From an uncultured Collinsella sp. (GTDB lineage: Bacteria > Actinomycetota > Coriobacteriia > Coriobacteriales > Coriobacteriaceae): a DNA stretch of 16,284 nt. Where the stretch lies: positions 1-16,284 of the forward strand of contig CAKUEU010000037.1 in NCBI GenBank assembly GCA_934646865.1, given 5' to 3'. Position 1 is the first letter of the stretch, and every line of letters begins with the position of its first letter. The notes under the pieces are model-generated. The model had not been told where the DNA came from. It made no database searches and was given only the letters and a program-made list of their open reading frames with translations. Position numbers and translations under genes: made by a program. Shown here piece by piece: positions 1-8,624 of this stretch.

Positions 1-17
1 GTCTGGGAATCAGCCAT
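1..17 (-). CDS. murC: Possible start of murC (UDP-N-acetylmuramate--L-alanine ligase), truncated by window edge
   Basis: Only five codons and two bases are visible: an ATG at 17-15 reading M-A-D-S-Q. An AAGGAG ribosome-binding motif lies about 11 nt upstream, somewhat farther than usual. The identity rests on position alone: in dcw clusters murC commonly follows murG in the same direction. The 97 bp between the murG stop and this ATG hold no other gene and no clear terminator. The protein itself cannot be recognised from five residues, so this is a context-based call. Confidence 0.45.
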
Positions 18-114
18 GTGCTCGTGTACTCCTTGCGTAAACACTGCCTGTAACCCGTTAACTGTACCGCACCTACCGCATCAGCGCGAGGGCGACCGAC
101 GATATCCCGTCTAA

Positions 115-1230
115 CTAACGCAAACCCTCTACCGCATCGGCCAGAAGAGCGGCGGCCCGATCCTGAGCCAGACCACGCGCCGCCTGACGCATGGCGTCGC
201 GCTCCGCCACGTCATCGACCAGGTGCAGCAGCTCATCGGCAAAGGCAGAACCGTCGATATCGGCATCGGCGCAGAGCACGCCGGCCCCGGCGTCGACCAG
301 ATAACGGGCATTGGTGGTTTGATGGTCGGCCGTCGCATGCGGATACGGCACGAGCACCGAGGGCACGGCGAGCGCAGCGATCTCGGCCACGCTCGATGCG
401 CCCGAACGCGAGAGCACCAAATCGGCAGCAGCCAGCATATCGCCCATGTTGTCGATGTAAGGCTGGACGCGGTAACGCTTCGCCTCCTCGGGCGTCAGTG
501 CCAAAGCGCGCTCAGTCTCCTCAAAGCCGTCGGCACCCGTCGAATGCAACACATAGAGGTTCTTGCGCGAAAGCAGCTCGTTTTTGAGCGAAACCACGCG
601 CTCGTTGAGGTGCTGGGCGCCAAGCGAACCGCCAAAGACGAGCAGCAGCGTAGCGTCCTCGGGAACGCCAAGTGCCTTGCGGCCGCGAGCGCGATCGCCC
701 TCGATCACCGAGCGACGTACGGGGTTGCCGGTCATGAGCACGTGGTCAGGGTCACCTTCGCGCTCAAAGACCGAGCGCGCTGCAGGCACCGAGATGCACA
801 CGCGGGCGGCATGGGAGTTCATCATCTTGTTGGCCAGGCCCGGAACAGAGTTCTGCTCATGCAGCAGATACGGAACGCCCGCGCCCTTGCACCACCCCAG
901 CAGCGGAACCTCGACATAGGCACCAAAACCGATGGCGGCATCGGGCTTGCCGACCTTTGAGAAATGACTGGCGAGCGCACGCTTGGCCTTGTTGACACGC
1001 CACAGGGAGGTCAGCGCCGTCCAAGGACGGGAGCGGTCGAAGCCCGTAACCGTAATGGGCACAAAATCAAACCCAGCCTCGGGGACCAGACGACCCTCGA
1101 GCTTGCGCGACTGACCCACGAACACAACGTGGTGGCCACGGTCACGCAGCTCTTCGGCCAAGGCAAGCGCGGGGTTGATGTGTCCCGCCGTGCCGCCGGC
1201 TGCAATAGCAACGGTCATCTTATCGGTCAT
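115..1230 (-). CDS. murG: MurG, UDP-GlcNAc:lipid I N-acetylglucosaminyltransferase
   Basis: MurG adds GlcNAc from UDP-GlcNAc to lipid I on the inner face of the membrane, making lipid II. From the ATG at 1230 the protein is 371 aa, normal for the family. Visible motifs: the N-terminal glycine-rich loop GGTAGH (residues 12-17), HEQN (124-127), the second glycine loop GGSLGAQ (200-206), the UDP-GlcNAc site SRSGASSVAE (274-283) and DHQTTNA (312-318). The reading frame continues upstream to a GTG at 1248, but the ATG at 1230 has a GAAGGGA motif about 5 nt away and is preferred; a second ATG lies four codons downstream. The start overlaps the end of ftsW by 11 nt, suggesting translational coupling. 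It ends in TAG. Confidence 0.96.
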   Translation of the reverse strand: MTDKMTVAIAAGGTAGHINPALALAEELRDRGHHVVFVGQSRKLEGRLVPEAGFDFVPITVTGFDRSRPWTALTSLWRVNKAKRALASHFSKVGKPDAAIGFGAYVEVPLLGWCKGAGVPYLLHEQNSVPGLANKMMNSHAARVCISVPAARSVFEREGDPDHVLMTGNPVRRSVIEGDRARGRKALGVPEDATLLLVFGGSLGAQHLNERVVSLKNELLSRKNLYVLHSTGADGFEETERALALTPEEAKRYRVQPYIDNMGDMLAAADLVLSRSGASSVAEIAALAVPSVLVPYPHATADHQTTNARYLVDAGAGVLCADADIDGSAFADELLHLVDDVAERDAMRQAARGLAQDRAAALLADAVEGLR

Positions 1231-2740
1231 GGTAGTCCCTTCGTACACGCGGTCCCTGGTCGTCGGTGCGTAGACGCGCCGACGGGTCCGAGTTCAAATC
1301 GATTCGATTATATCCGCCGCCCGCGCTGCGAGGGCTGGGGCGCTGAGGACGACCTTGCGGAGCCGTCCGCGGACGTGGACGAGCTGCCGGCTCGGATGCA
1401 GAACCATCCAGAACGGTAAAGCCGCTACGCGAAGGTCGTTCACCGCGCACATGGGCTACGCCGGCGGTACTCTCATCCATAACGGCAAAGCTCTCGCGGC
1501 GACGGTCGTACTCATCGCGGCGGGCGCTCTCGTACGAAACGCGCAGGATCAACCCGGCAAGCATGAGCGACACAATAATCGACGAACCGCCGTAGCTAAT
1601 AAACGGCAACGGTTTACCCGTCATGGGAAACACGTTGAGGATGCCCAGCGCATTGATCAAAAACTGCACCGCAAGAATGACCGCGGAGCCAGACGCCATG
1701 AGCGCGCCCCGACGATCGGTCGCTTGCTCGGCAATGCGAAACGCCGAGTAGATCAGCATCGCAAACACCAAGAAGAACAGCACGGTTCCGACAAAACCGA
1801 CTTCCTCGCCAATGATGGCCAGGATGTAGTCATTGTGCGCCTCGGGCAGATACGAGTACTTCATGGTTGAGTTGCCGATGCCACGGCCGAACAGACCGCC
1901 CGAGGCAAAGGCCATGATGGCAAGCGTGGCCTGATAGCCGTCACCATACTCGTCGGCCCAAGGGTTCAAGGCAACCTGAATGCGCACCATACGGTACGGC
2001 TCTGCAACAAGCGCAATCACGATCACGAGAATGCCGAAGATTATCACGCCGATGATAAATTTGGGGTCGAGACCCGCAAACAACGCCATGCACATGAGGG
2101 TCAACAGGATGATCAGGACGGTACCGAAATCGGGCTGGATAAAGATCAGAAAGAGCGAAATGCCCAGGTAGATGCCCATCTTGCGAAGGAATTCGTTGAT
2201 GTTTCCACCGGGCGAAAAGAAGCGGTCGAGCATGATGGCCGAATACGCAATGGCAAATGGCTTTAAAAACTCGGAAGGCTGGAACTGAATGCCGGCGATG
2301 TTGAGCCAGCGCGTGGCGCCACGGCTGCCGCTGCCCACCAAGAACACCAGCAGAAGCAAGAACATCATGCCGATAAGGAAGATTCTAAGCACATCCTCCC
2401 CAAACCAGCTGTCCGGCAAAACGCGCACGATGGCAATCAGCGCCAGAACACCAACCACGGCAAACGCGGCCTGTCGACCCAGGAAAAACGTCGCCGAGCC
2501 ATTCTCGTGCAGCGCCTCGACCGAAGACGCCGAGTACACCATCAGCAGACCAAAGCACACCAAAGTAAACAGGCAGGCCATAAATATCAAACGGGGGCGC
2601 ATGATGCGGGCGGGAACGCCGGCAATATAGCGTTCGCTAAACGACTGCCCGCCGCGACCGGAACGCGGTGTGCTACGCCGCGAGGAAGCACGGTCCGAGT
2701 CGGGCCTCCTCATACCTTGTCGGGGGCTCTCCTCTCTCAC
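1220..2740 (-). CDS. ftsW: FtsW, SEDS-family septal peptidoglycan glycosyltransferase
   Basis: FtsW is a polytopic membrane enzyme that polymerises lipid II at the septum together with FtsI. Counting from a TTG at 2746 (508 aa), the hallmarks are RWLNIAGIQFQPSEF (146-160), PEAHNDYILAIIGEE (301-315), whose Asp (about 306) aligns with E. coli FtsW D297, and SYGGSS (384-389). Many hydrophobic segments lie between residues 52 and 402. About 45 N-terminal and 105 C-terminal residues are hydrophilic and rich in Arg, Pro and Ser, presumably cytoplasmic. The start is uncertain: GTG at 2740 has AGGGG 6 nt upstream and is chosen; TTG at 2746 and ATG at 2713 are alternatives with poorer spacing. The murD stop is only a few bases upstream. 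FtsW rather than RodA is favoured by the dcw context. Confidence 0.95.
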   Translation of the reverse strand: MREESPRQGMRRPDSDRASSRRSTPRSGRGGQSFSERYIAGVPARIMRPRLIFMACLFTLVCFGLLMVYSASSVEALHENGSATFFLGRQAAFAVVGVLALIAIVRVLPDSWFGEDVLRIFLIGMMFLLLLVFLVGSGSRGATRWLNIAGIQFQPSEFLKPFAIAYSAIMLDRFFSPGGNINEFLRKMGIYLGISLFLIFIQPDFGTVLIILLTLMCMALFAGLDPKFIIGVIIFGILVIVIALVAEPYRMVRIQVALNPWADEYGDGYQATLAIMAFASGGLFGRGIGNSTMKYSYLPEAHNDYILAIIGEEVGFVGTVLFFLVFAMLIYSAFRIAEQATDRRGALMASGSAVILAVQFLINALGILNVFPMTGKPLPFISYGGSSIIVSLMLAGLILRVSYESARRDEYDRRRESFAVMDESTAGVAHVRGERPSRSGFTVLDGSASEPAARPRPRTAPQGRPQRPSPRSAGGGYNRIDLNSDPSARLRTDDQGPRVRRDYHDR

Positions 2741-2749
2741 CGGCAACCC

Positions 2750-4156
2750 CTATTCCATTTGCGATTTCGCTGCAGCGGCAAGCTGGGCCACATAGTCCTT
2801 AAACACGCGGCCGCGCTCCTCATAGCCCGAGAACTCATCGAACGAAGAGCACGCAGGAGAAAGTAAGATCACGTCGCCACGGCTCGACAGCGAACGGGCA
2901 ACGTCCACGGCATCGCGTAGGTCATCCGCCTGGGCGATATCCACATCGCCATCGACATCGGCCTCGTCCATAGCGGCGGTGAAGCGCTCGCGCGCATCGC
3001 CAAAGCAGACGACCGAGCGCACGTTATCCATAACAACGCGCGCGAAGTCCGTGAGCGGCGTGCCCTTATCGTGGCCGCCGAGCAGCAAGATCACGTCGTC
3101 ATCGGGAAATGCCGTCAGTGCCTTCTCGACCGCGTCGGTGTTGGTCGCCTTGGAATCGTTGACGTAGCGCACTCCGTCAATCTCGCCGCACGGCTCCACG
3201 CGGTGCTCGAGCGGCTGGAACGAGGCCAGACCGCGGCAGACACCATCGACATCGGCACCGACTGCCAAGGCAGCCGTGGCAGCACACAGGGCATTGATAA
3301 CATTATGATGGCCCGAGATCTTGAGTTCGGATGTAGCGATGAGCGGGGTCTCGACGCCCTTCAGGCGCACGATCATCTTGCCATCGCGCACAAAGGCGAC
3401 ATCCTCACCCTTTGGCTCGTCAAAGGCAACCTTGCAGATGCGACGACCCGGCGTGTAGATGCACTCATCGAACTCGTGAATGCCGGCGTCTTCGACGTCG
3501 ACAACCACCAGATCGTCATCGACCATATTGTCAAACAGTTTGATCTTGGCAAGCGCATAGTTCTTATGGCTCTTATGCCACCCCAAGTGGTCGGGAGTGA
3601 TGTTGAGCAGCACCGCCACACGAGGGTGGAGCTCGGTGGTCGTAGCAATCTGATAGCTCGAGAGCTCAGCCACAAACCACTCGTTGTGGGCTCGGCCGTC
3701 AATCTCGTTGACCGGCGGCTCGCCGATGTTGCCGACAGCTACGCTGGCCTCGCCGGCAGCCTTGAGCAGATAATCAGTCAGCGACGTGGTGGTCGTCTTG
3801 CCGTTGGTGCCCGTGATGGCAATCCAGTTATCGGGCGACAGACGATAGGCAAACTCTGGCTCACCCATAATCTGAGCGGCATGTTCGCGCCCGGCCTTAA
3901 AGAAGCCCGAGAACTCCGAGATGCCCGGGCACGTCACGCATACGTCATAGGCGCCCTCGACCTGTTCGGTCCCATAGACAAACGACGCACCAGCAGCCTC
4001 GAGCGCACGCGTGGCGTCATTGGGCTCAGAGGTGCCGCCGCCATACACGGTAACGGCGCTTACGCGCTCGGGATGTGCCAGCGCCCAGCGGGCGACATCG
4101 AGACCGGATTTGCCCTGACCCAAAACGAGCAGGCTAAAGACATCAGCAAGAGGCAT
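2750..4156 (-). CDS. murD: MurD, UDP-N-acetylmuramoyl-L-alanine--D-glutamate ligase
   Basis: This cytoplasmic ATP-dependent ligase adds D-glutamate to UDP-MurNAc-L-Ala. The protein is 468 aa, typical for MurD. In order: an N-terminal Rossmann-like substrate domain with GQGKSG (13-18); the ATP P-loop GTNGKTTT (116-123); ELSSYQ (164-169); ITPDHLGWH (176-184); the central-domain SGHHNVINAL (281-290); and the C-terminal glutamate-binding domain with YVNDSKATN (331-339) and LSPACSSFDEF (462-472), both characteristic of MurD rather than MurC, MurE or MurF. The ATG at 4156 lies 9 nt after the mraY stop. No good Shine-Dalgarno is seen, so translation is probably coupled to mraY. It ends in TAG just before ftsW. 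Confidence 0.97.
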   Translation of the reverse strand: MPLADVFSLLVLGQGKSGLDVARWALAHPERVSAVTVYGGGTSEPNDATRALEAAGASFVYGTEQVEGAYDVCVTCPGISEFSGFFKAGREHAAQIMGEPEFAYRLSPDNWIAITGTNGKTTTTSLTDYLLKAAGEASVAVGNIGEPPVNEIDGRAHNEWFVAELSSYQIATTTELHPRVAVLLNITPDHLGWHKSHKNYALAKIKLFDNMVDDDLVVVDVEDAGIHEFDECIYTPGRRICKVAFDEPKGEDVAFVRDGKMIVRLKGVETPLIATSELKISGHHNVINALCAATAALAVGADVDGVCRGLASFQPLEHRVEPCGEIDGVRYVNDSKATNTDAVEKALTAFPDDDVILLLGGHDKGTPLTDFARVVMDNVRSVVCFGDARERFTAAMDEADVDGDVDIAQADDLRDAVDVARSLSSRGDVILLSPACSSFDEFSGYEERGRVFKDYVAQLAAAAKSQME

Positions 4157-4165
4157 GAAAGACCA

Positions 4166-5185
4166 CTATCCCAACTGGAAGAACAGAGCAAGGCCAACGG
4201 CACCAAATGCCGCAGCGATAATCCAAAAACGGATGACGACCTTGGTCTCGGCCCAACCCTTCTTTTCGAAATGATGATGGATGGGCGCCATAAGGAAGAC
4301 GCGCTTGTGCGTAAAGTGGAAGTAGACAACCTGAATCATGACCGACAGAGTCTCAACGATAAACAGGCCGCCGATGATGAGGGAGACGACCTCGGTGTTG
4401 GTCATGATGGACGTGCAGGCAAACGCGGCACCCAGGGCAAGCGAACCGGTGTCGCCCATAAAGATGCTCGCCGGATAGCAGTTGAACCACAGAAAGCCCA
4501 AGCAGGCACCGGCACACGCGGTGCAGAAGATGGACAGGTTCACGTCTCCGTGCAAAAACGCCATGGCAGCCATGGCGAGCATGGCGATCATGGAGGTGCC
4601 GCCAGCAAGACCGTCAAGGCCATCGGTCAGGTTCACGGCATTAGAAAGACCGGCAATCATCAGCCAGCAAAAGACAATATAGAGCCACGGGAACGAATAG
4701 CCGCAGATGGTGGTCGAAAGCACGCCAAGGTCGATCGTCAACCCACCGGGAAAACGAATCTCGGGGGCGACGCCGCACCAGTTGACGGCAAGTACCGTAA
4801 AGGTGACACAGATAATGGTTAGGCCGATCATCTTGGCATGGGGCGTCAGACCGAGCGAGCGCCCATGCGTAACGGAGGTCAGGTCGTCGATCAGGCCCAG
4901 CACGCCGGTCGCCAGCGTGGCGAGCAGCACGAGTACGAGCTCGGTGGTGAGCTTGCCCATCAGCAGGCAGGTCAGCGAGATCGCGACGAGGATGACAACG
5001 CCACCCATGGTGGGCGTTCCCTGCTTAACCAAATGACGCTTGGGGCCGTCGGCACGAACCTGCTGGCCGATACCCTCGACCTTGAGCAGCTTGATCCACC
5101 ACGGCATGAGCAGCAGCGCAATGGCTGCGGCGATGCCAAGCCCCAAAAAAGCCTGATACGTTGGATACGAGGGATTGCCGAACAT
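4166..5185 (-). CDS. mraY: MraY, phospho-N-acetylmuramoyl-pentapeptide transferase
   Basis: MraY transfers phospho-MurNAc-pentapeptide from UDP onto undecaprenyl phosphate, making lipid I. It is an integral membrane enzyme with about ten hydrophobic segments here. At 339 aa it is slightly shorter than E. coli MraY (360 aa) but in the family range. Conserved elements: TPTMGG (57-62), the aspartate pair in LIDDLTS (D100, D101), NAVNLTDGLDGLAGG (172-186), the catalytic-loop Asp in FMGDTGSLALG (D245), and the C-terminal PIHHHFEKKGWAE (291-303), which distinguishes MraY from WecA-type enzymes. The ATG at 5185 follows the murF stop by 3 nt; a GGAAGG motif lies about 13 nt upstream, rather far, so coupling to murF is likely. 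Confidence 0.97.
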   Translation of the reverse strand: MFGNPSYPTYQAFLGLGIAAAIALLLMPWWIKLLKVEGIGQQVRADGPKRHLVKQGTPTMGGVVILVAISLTCLLMGKLTTELVLVLLATLATGVLGLIDDLTSVTHGRSLGLTPHAKMIGLTIICVTFTVLAVNWCGVAPEIRFPGGLTIDLGVLSTTICGYSFPWLYIVFCWLMIAGLSNAVNLTDGLDGLAGGTSMIAMLAMAAMAFLHGDVNLSIFCTACAGACLGFLWFNCYPASIFMGDTGSLALGAAFACTSIMTNTEVVSLIIGGLFIVETLSVMIQVVYFHFTHKRVFLMAPIHHHFEKKGWAETKVVIRFWIIAAAFGAVGLALFFQLG

Positions 5186-5188
5186 GGG

Positions 5189-6613
5189 CTAGCACACACC
5201 TTCCACAAAGCGGTCGAGCTCAACAAAGCGGGAACCCTTGACCAGTACAACATCATGTTTTTCAAGCGCACCGCCCATGCGGTCGAGCACCTGCTGATAA
5301 TCGGAGAACACCTGGATGCGGTCCTCGTCCATGCCCATCATGCGTGCGGCATCGGCCATAAGCTGGGCCAGCTCACCACCCACGCACGCCAGCATGTCGA
5401 GCTTCTTGGCGGCGGCATAGGCGCCCACGAGCTCATGCATGCGAGGAGCCTCATCGCCCATCTCGCCCATCTCGCCCAGGATCGCCATGCGAGACCCCGT
5501 ACACGAAAGCGAGCACAGCAGATCGAGGCCAGCAGCCATAGATTCGGCACTGGCGTTATAGGAATCGTCGATGACACGGGCACCGCTCTTGGCGCGCTTG
5601 ATCTCCTGGCGGTGACCGGTGATCGTGAGGCCCCTAAAGGCAGCATCGATCTGCTCGGGCGTCACGCCCAGACGATAGGCAACCGCGGCGGCCTTAACGG
5701 CATTAGGAACGGACTGCACGCCGGGGATGGCAAGCATGGTATCGATCGTCTCACCCTGGCCAAAATCAAGCGTAAAGACCGGACGGCCCTCGTCATCAAC
5801 ACGAATGTCGCGGGCACGGACCTCATCATCGTCCGAGACGCCGGCCAGCATCACGTCGATACCAGCAGGCTGGGCGAACGCATCGCGAATGAACGGCGTA
5901 AAATCGTCCTCGCCGCCCAAAACCAGCAGCGGCAAATAGTCGCCGGCGGCGCACATGCCCTGTACAATCTCGGCCTTAGCGCGGGCGATGTTCTCGCGGC
6001 TGCCCAAAATGCCGATATGAGAGGTGCCGATCTTGCTCACGATGGCAAGGTTGGGATTGGCGGACTGGGACAGGCGCTCGATCTCGTGGAAATGGTTCAT
6101 GCCCATCTCGAGCACCAGGACCTCGGTATCGGCCGGAGCGGAAAGCACCGTGAGCGGCATGCCGATCAGGTTATTGAAATTGCCCTTGGTGGCCCAGACA
6201 CGATAGCGCTTGGCGAGCACAGCGGCGAGCACGTCCTTGGTCGTCGTCTTGCCGATGGAACCGGTAATGCCAACGACCAGGCAGCCAAGCTCCAGGCGAT
6301 ACGCGTGCGCCAAACGCAGCAGAAACTCCTCGGGATCATCGGTCAGCAAGATGGCACAGCCCTTGTCCTGCGCCAGCGAGACCAGCTCGGCCTCGGGCTC
6401 ACGCGTCATCACGACGGCGCCGGCACCCGACTGGACGGCACGGGAAGCAAAATCATTGCCGTCGACGTTTTCACCGGGAAAGGCGACGAAAATCGTCCCT
6501 TCCTCGACCCGGCGCGAGTCGATAACGCACCCGCGGCATACCCGATCGACTTCTCCCGTCACGGTTCGGGCCCCTGTTGCGGCCGCGAGGTTGTTGACGG
6601 CGATCTCTATCAT
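5189..6613 (-). CDS. murF: MurF, UDP-MurNAc-tripeptide--D-Ala-D-Ala ligase
   Basis: MurF adds the D-Ala-D-Ala dipeptide to UDP-MurNAc-tripeptide, the last cytoplasmic precursor step. The protein is 474 aa, normal for MurF. Visible elements: the N-terminal DSR motif (32-34) and FVAFPGENVDGN (42-53), the P-loop GITGSIGKTTTK (115-126), NFNNLIG (145-151, typical of MurF), EMGMNH (169-174), IGTSHIGILGS (185-195) and the C-terminal DDSYNAS (349-355). The ATG at 6613 is backed by a strong AGGGGAG motif 5 nt upstream. It is the first gene after a 128-bp gap following ftsI, so it may have its own promoter. The usual upstream neighbour murE is missing here. The MurF assignment over MurE rests on NFNNLIG and DDSYNAS. 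Confidence 0.97.
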   Translation of the reverse strand: MIEIAVNNLAAATGARTVTGEVDRVCRGCVIDSRRVEEGTIFVAFPGENVDGNDFASRAVQSGAGAVVMTREPEAELVSLAQDKGCAILLTDDPEEFLLRLAHAYRLELGCLVVGITGSIGKTTTKDVLAAVLAKRYRVWATKGNFNNLIGMPLTVLSAPADTEVLVLEMGMNHFHEIERLSQSANPNLAIVSKIGTSHIGILGSRENIARAKAEIVQGMCAAGDYLPLLVLGGEDDFTPFIRDAFAQPAGIDVMLAGVSDDDEVRARDIRVDDEGRPVFTLDFGQGETIDTMLAIPGVQSVPNAVKAAAVAYRLGVTPEQIDAAFRGLTITGHRQEIKRAKSGARVIDDSYNASAESMAAGLDLLCSLSCTGSRMAILGEMGEMGDEAPRMHELVGAYAAAKKLDMLACVGGELAQLMADAARMMGMDEDRIQVFSDYQQVLDRMGGALEKHDVVLVKGSRFVELDRFVEGVC

Positions 6614-6741
6614 TGCAGCTCCCCTGTAAACCTAAATAATGCTATCGGCGTATTGTATCCCAGCGCCGCGCATGCGTGGTGCAGGGCATGTGAACACCCC
6701 TCATATGGGACAACAAACCACGCCCCAAAGATTGTAACCCC
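6614..6741 (-). promoter_or_regulatory. ftsI-murF gap with possible internal promoter
   Basis: This 128-bp gap interrupts an otherwise tightly packed operon where murE would normally sit. A TACAAT -10-like hexamer at 6657-6652 would place a start site about 30 nt before the murF ATG; no convincing -35 is seen at 16-18 bp. A second TACAAT lies at 6736-6731. A 7-bp inverted repeat, GCGTGGT (6674-6680) with ACCACGC (6717-6723), and the palindrome CGCATGCG are also present. No terminator-like T-run follows. Promoter activity is an inference from the -10 element and gene spacing. Confidence 0.28.
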
Positions 6742-8607
6742 CTACTTCGTGTGCGGGATACCCAGCACGTCGAGCGCGTTGGCCATAATGGACTGGAACG
6801 GCACCGCAGCGGCATCTGAGCCGCTCGGCGTTCCGTCGAGCGTGATATAGCACAACACCTTGGGCGATTGTGCCGGTGCAAAGCCCATAAAGGACGACAT
6901 GTAGTTCTCCTTGAGGTAGCCGCCGTTCTCGTCGGCACGTTCGGCCGTACCGGTCTTACCCGCCACGTCATAGCCGTCAACCGCGCCGCCAACGCCCGTT
7001 CCCTCCGACACGACCGTCTGCATGCACGATGTCACCTGGGATGCGGCGTCCTCCGAAATCGCGCGCTCGCCTTCGCCCCAGTCCTTCTCGTCGCCTTTGC
7101 TGGACTTATAGAAGTGCGGGGTCATCATCACGCCGCCGTTGGCGATGCCGCCCACGGCACGTGCGATCTCAATAGGCGAGACAGACAGCGCCTGTCCAAA
7201 GCTCATCGAGCCCAGCGTGGCGCCGTCATACTGGTCACGCTCCTTGACGATGCCCAGGCTCTCGCCCGGAAAATCGACACCAGAGCTGTGACCGATGCCC
7301 CACTTGTCCACATAGGCGGCAAAGTCGTCGGCACCGATCTTGCGCCCCACCAGGACAAATCCCACGTTGGACGAACGGCGCATCATCTCGCGCACATCCA
7401 TGGTCATGGCGTAGTCGCGCTTGTCGGCATCGGTGACGGTATCGTCGCCCACCTTGATGCTCGCCGGCACCTCAAACGACGTACTCGACCGCACGACACC
7501 CAAGTCGAAGCCGGCGCCCGCCACGAGCGTCTTAAAGACCGAGCCGGGCTCGTAGGCGTCGGTGACCAGGCGCAGGTTCATATCCTCGGTCTTGGCGTTT
7601 TCCAAATTGGTCTGGTCGTAGGTCGGATACGAGCAGGCTGCCAAGATCTCGCCTGTCGTAGGATCGGTGACCAGCGCCGAGCCGTTCTTGGCCTTTGTCT
7701 TCTCGACAGCCTCTGCCAGGGCATCCTCGGCCGCACGCTGGATATTGACGTCGAGCGTCGTCACGATATCAACGCCGTCGACCGCAGCCACCTTTTTATA
7801 GGCACCACCCGCGATATAGCTGCCGTCCCTCGCGCGCTCGCGTACGAGGGAACCGTTCGTGCCGGTCAGAAGCTTGTTGTATTGCTTTTCGAGACCCGTC
7901 AAGCCGTCGTTGTCTACATTCACTACACCCAGCACCTGCGATGCCAGATTGCCGTATGGATATACGCGCTTCATGGCCTGCTCAAAAAGCACGCCGGGCA
8001 GGTTCTTCTTCTCCAGCGCCGCAGCGTCGTCTTCGTCCACCTGGCGCTTGATATACACCCAGGTTCCATCGGACTCAACGAGCTTGCGGCAGGTCTTTTT
8101 ATCGATTCCAGTTGCCTTGACCAGCGCCGACACCGTCTTGTCAACATCCTCGACAAGCTGGGGGTTCACGGCGATGTTGCGACATTCGACCGACGACGCC
8201 AGCACGTTACCGTTGCGGTCGTAGACGGTGCCACGTTTGGCATAGAGAGTCTGCGCAAGCAGGCGGCGCGCATCGGCACGCTCGCGCAGTTTATCGGCTT
8301 CGACAATTTGATAGTCGGCAAGGCGAAAGACGCCCAAGCCCAAGCCAAGCCCAATGAAGCCCATGACGGCCTTGCGGCGAGGCAGAGGCGTGCCTGTGAG
8401 CCATTCGGTCGACGAACTCTTGCGCGACCTGGTGTTATGCACTTGAGGGCCGCCCGAGCCGCGAAGTCGCGACGCCGGGTCGTTGCCACGGGACTGCCCG
8501 GCGTTGTAAGATTGCCGACCCGTTCCTTGATAACCAGAACGTCCCCGCGACGAGGGACGTCCAGAACCGCGGCCCCCATCGGAACCGCGGCGATAGTCAT
8601 TTGTCAT
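6742..8607 (-). CDS. ftsI: FtsI/PBP2-type class B penicillin-binding protein (septal transpeptidase)
   Basis: This D,D-transpeptidase cross-links septal peptidoglycan and partners FtsW. The protein is 621 aa. Order: a 70-residue Arg/Gly/Ser-rich N-terminal cytoplasmic tail, one transmembrane segment (about 79-97), a pedestal domain with AKRGTVYDRNGNVLA (123-137), then the transpeptidase domain with the catalytic SVFK (S356-K359), SSN (412-414) and KTGT (551-554). All three active-site motifs are intact. There is no class A glycosyltransferase domain and no C-terminal PASTA repeat, which fits the FtsI/PBP2-type class B proteins. The ATG at 8607 lies 17 nt after the ftsL-like stop, with only a weak ribosome-binding site. 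Confidence in FtsI over a PBP2/SpoVD paralogue comes from the dcw location. Confidence 0.94.
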   Translation of the reverse strand: MTNDYRRGSDGGRGSGRPSSRGRSGYQGTGRQSYNAGQSRGNDPASRLRGSGGPQVHNTRSRKSSSTEWLTGTPLPRRKAVMGFIGLGLGLGVFRLADYQIVEADKLRERADARRLLAQTLYAKRGTVYDRNGNVLASSVECRNIAVNPQLVEDVDKTVSALVKATGIDKKTCRKLVESDGTWVYIKRQVDEDDAAALEKKNLPGVLFEQAMKRVYPYGNLASQVLGVVNVDNDGLTGLEKQYNKLLTGTNGSLVRERARDGSYIAGGAYKKVAAVDGVDIVTTLDVNIQRAAEDALAEAVEKTKAKNGSALVTDPTTGEILAACSYPTYDQTNLENAKTEDMNLRLVTDAYEPGSVFKTLVAGAGFDLGVVRSSTSFEVPASIKVGDDTVTDADKRDYAMTMDVREMMRRSSNVGFVLVGRKIGADDFAAYVDKWGIGHSSGVDFPGESLGIVKERDQYDGATLGSMSFGQALSVSPIEIARAVGGIANGGVMMTPHFYKSSKGDEKDWGEGERAISEDAASQVTSCMQTVVSEGTGVGGAVDGYDVAGKTGTAERADENGGYLKENYMSSFMGFAPAQSPKVLCYITLDGTPSGSDAAAVPFQSIMANALDVLGIPHTK

Positions 8608-8624
8608 ACTCAGCTACCGTCTTG

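Noticed and set aside
3071..4822. Long plus-strand open frame (583 codons) opposite murD and mraY
   Set aside because: It is fully antisense to two clearly identified genes and has no recognisable domain. Long spurious frames of this kind are common in GC-rich coding DNA.
4838..6850. Plus-strand open frame of 670 codons opposite mraY and murF
   Set aside because: Its composition (His/Gln/Arg/Ala-rich) looks like an antisense shadow, and both underlying genes carry all their family motifs on the minus strand.
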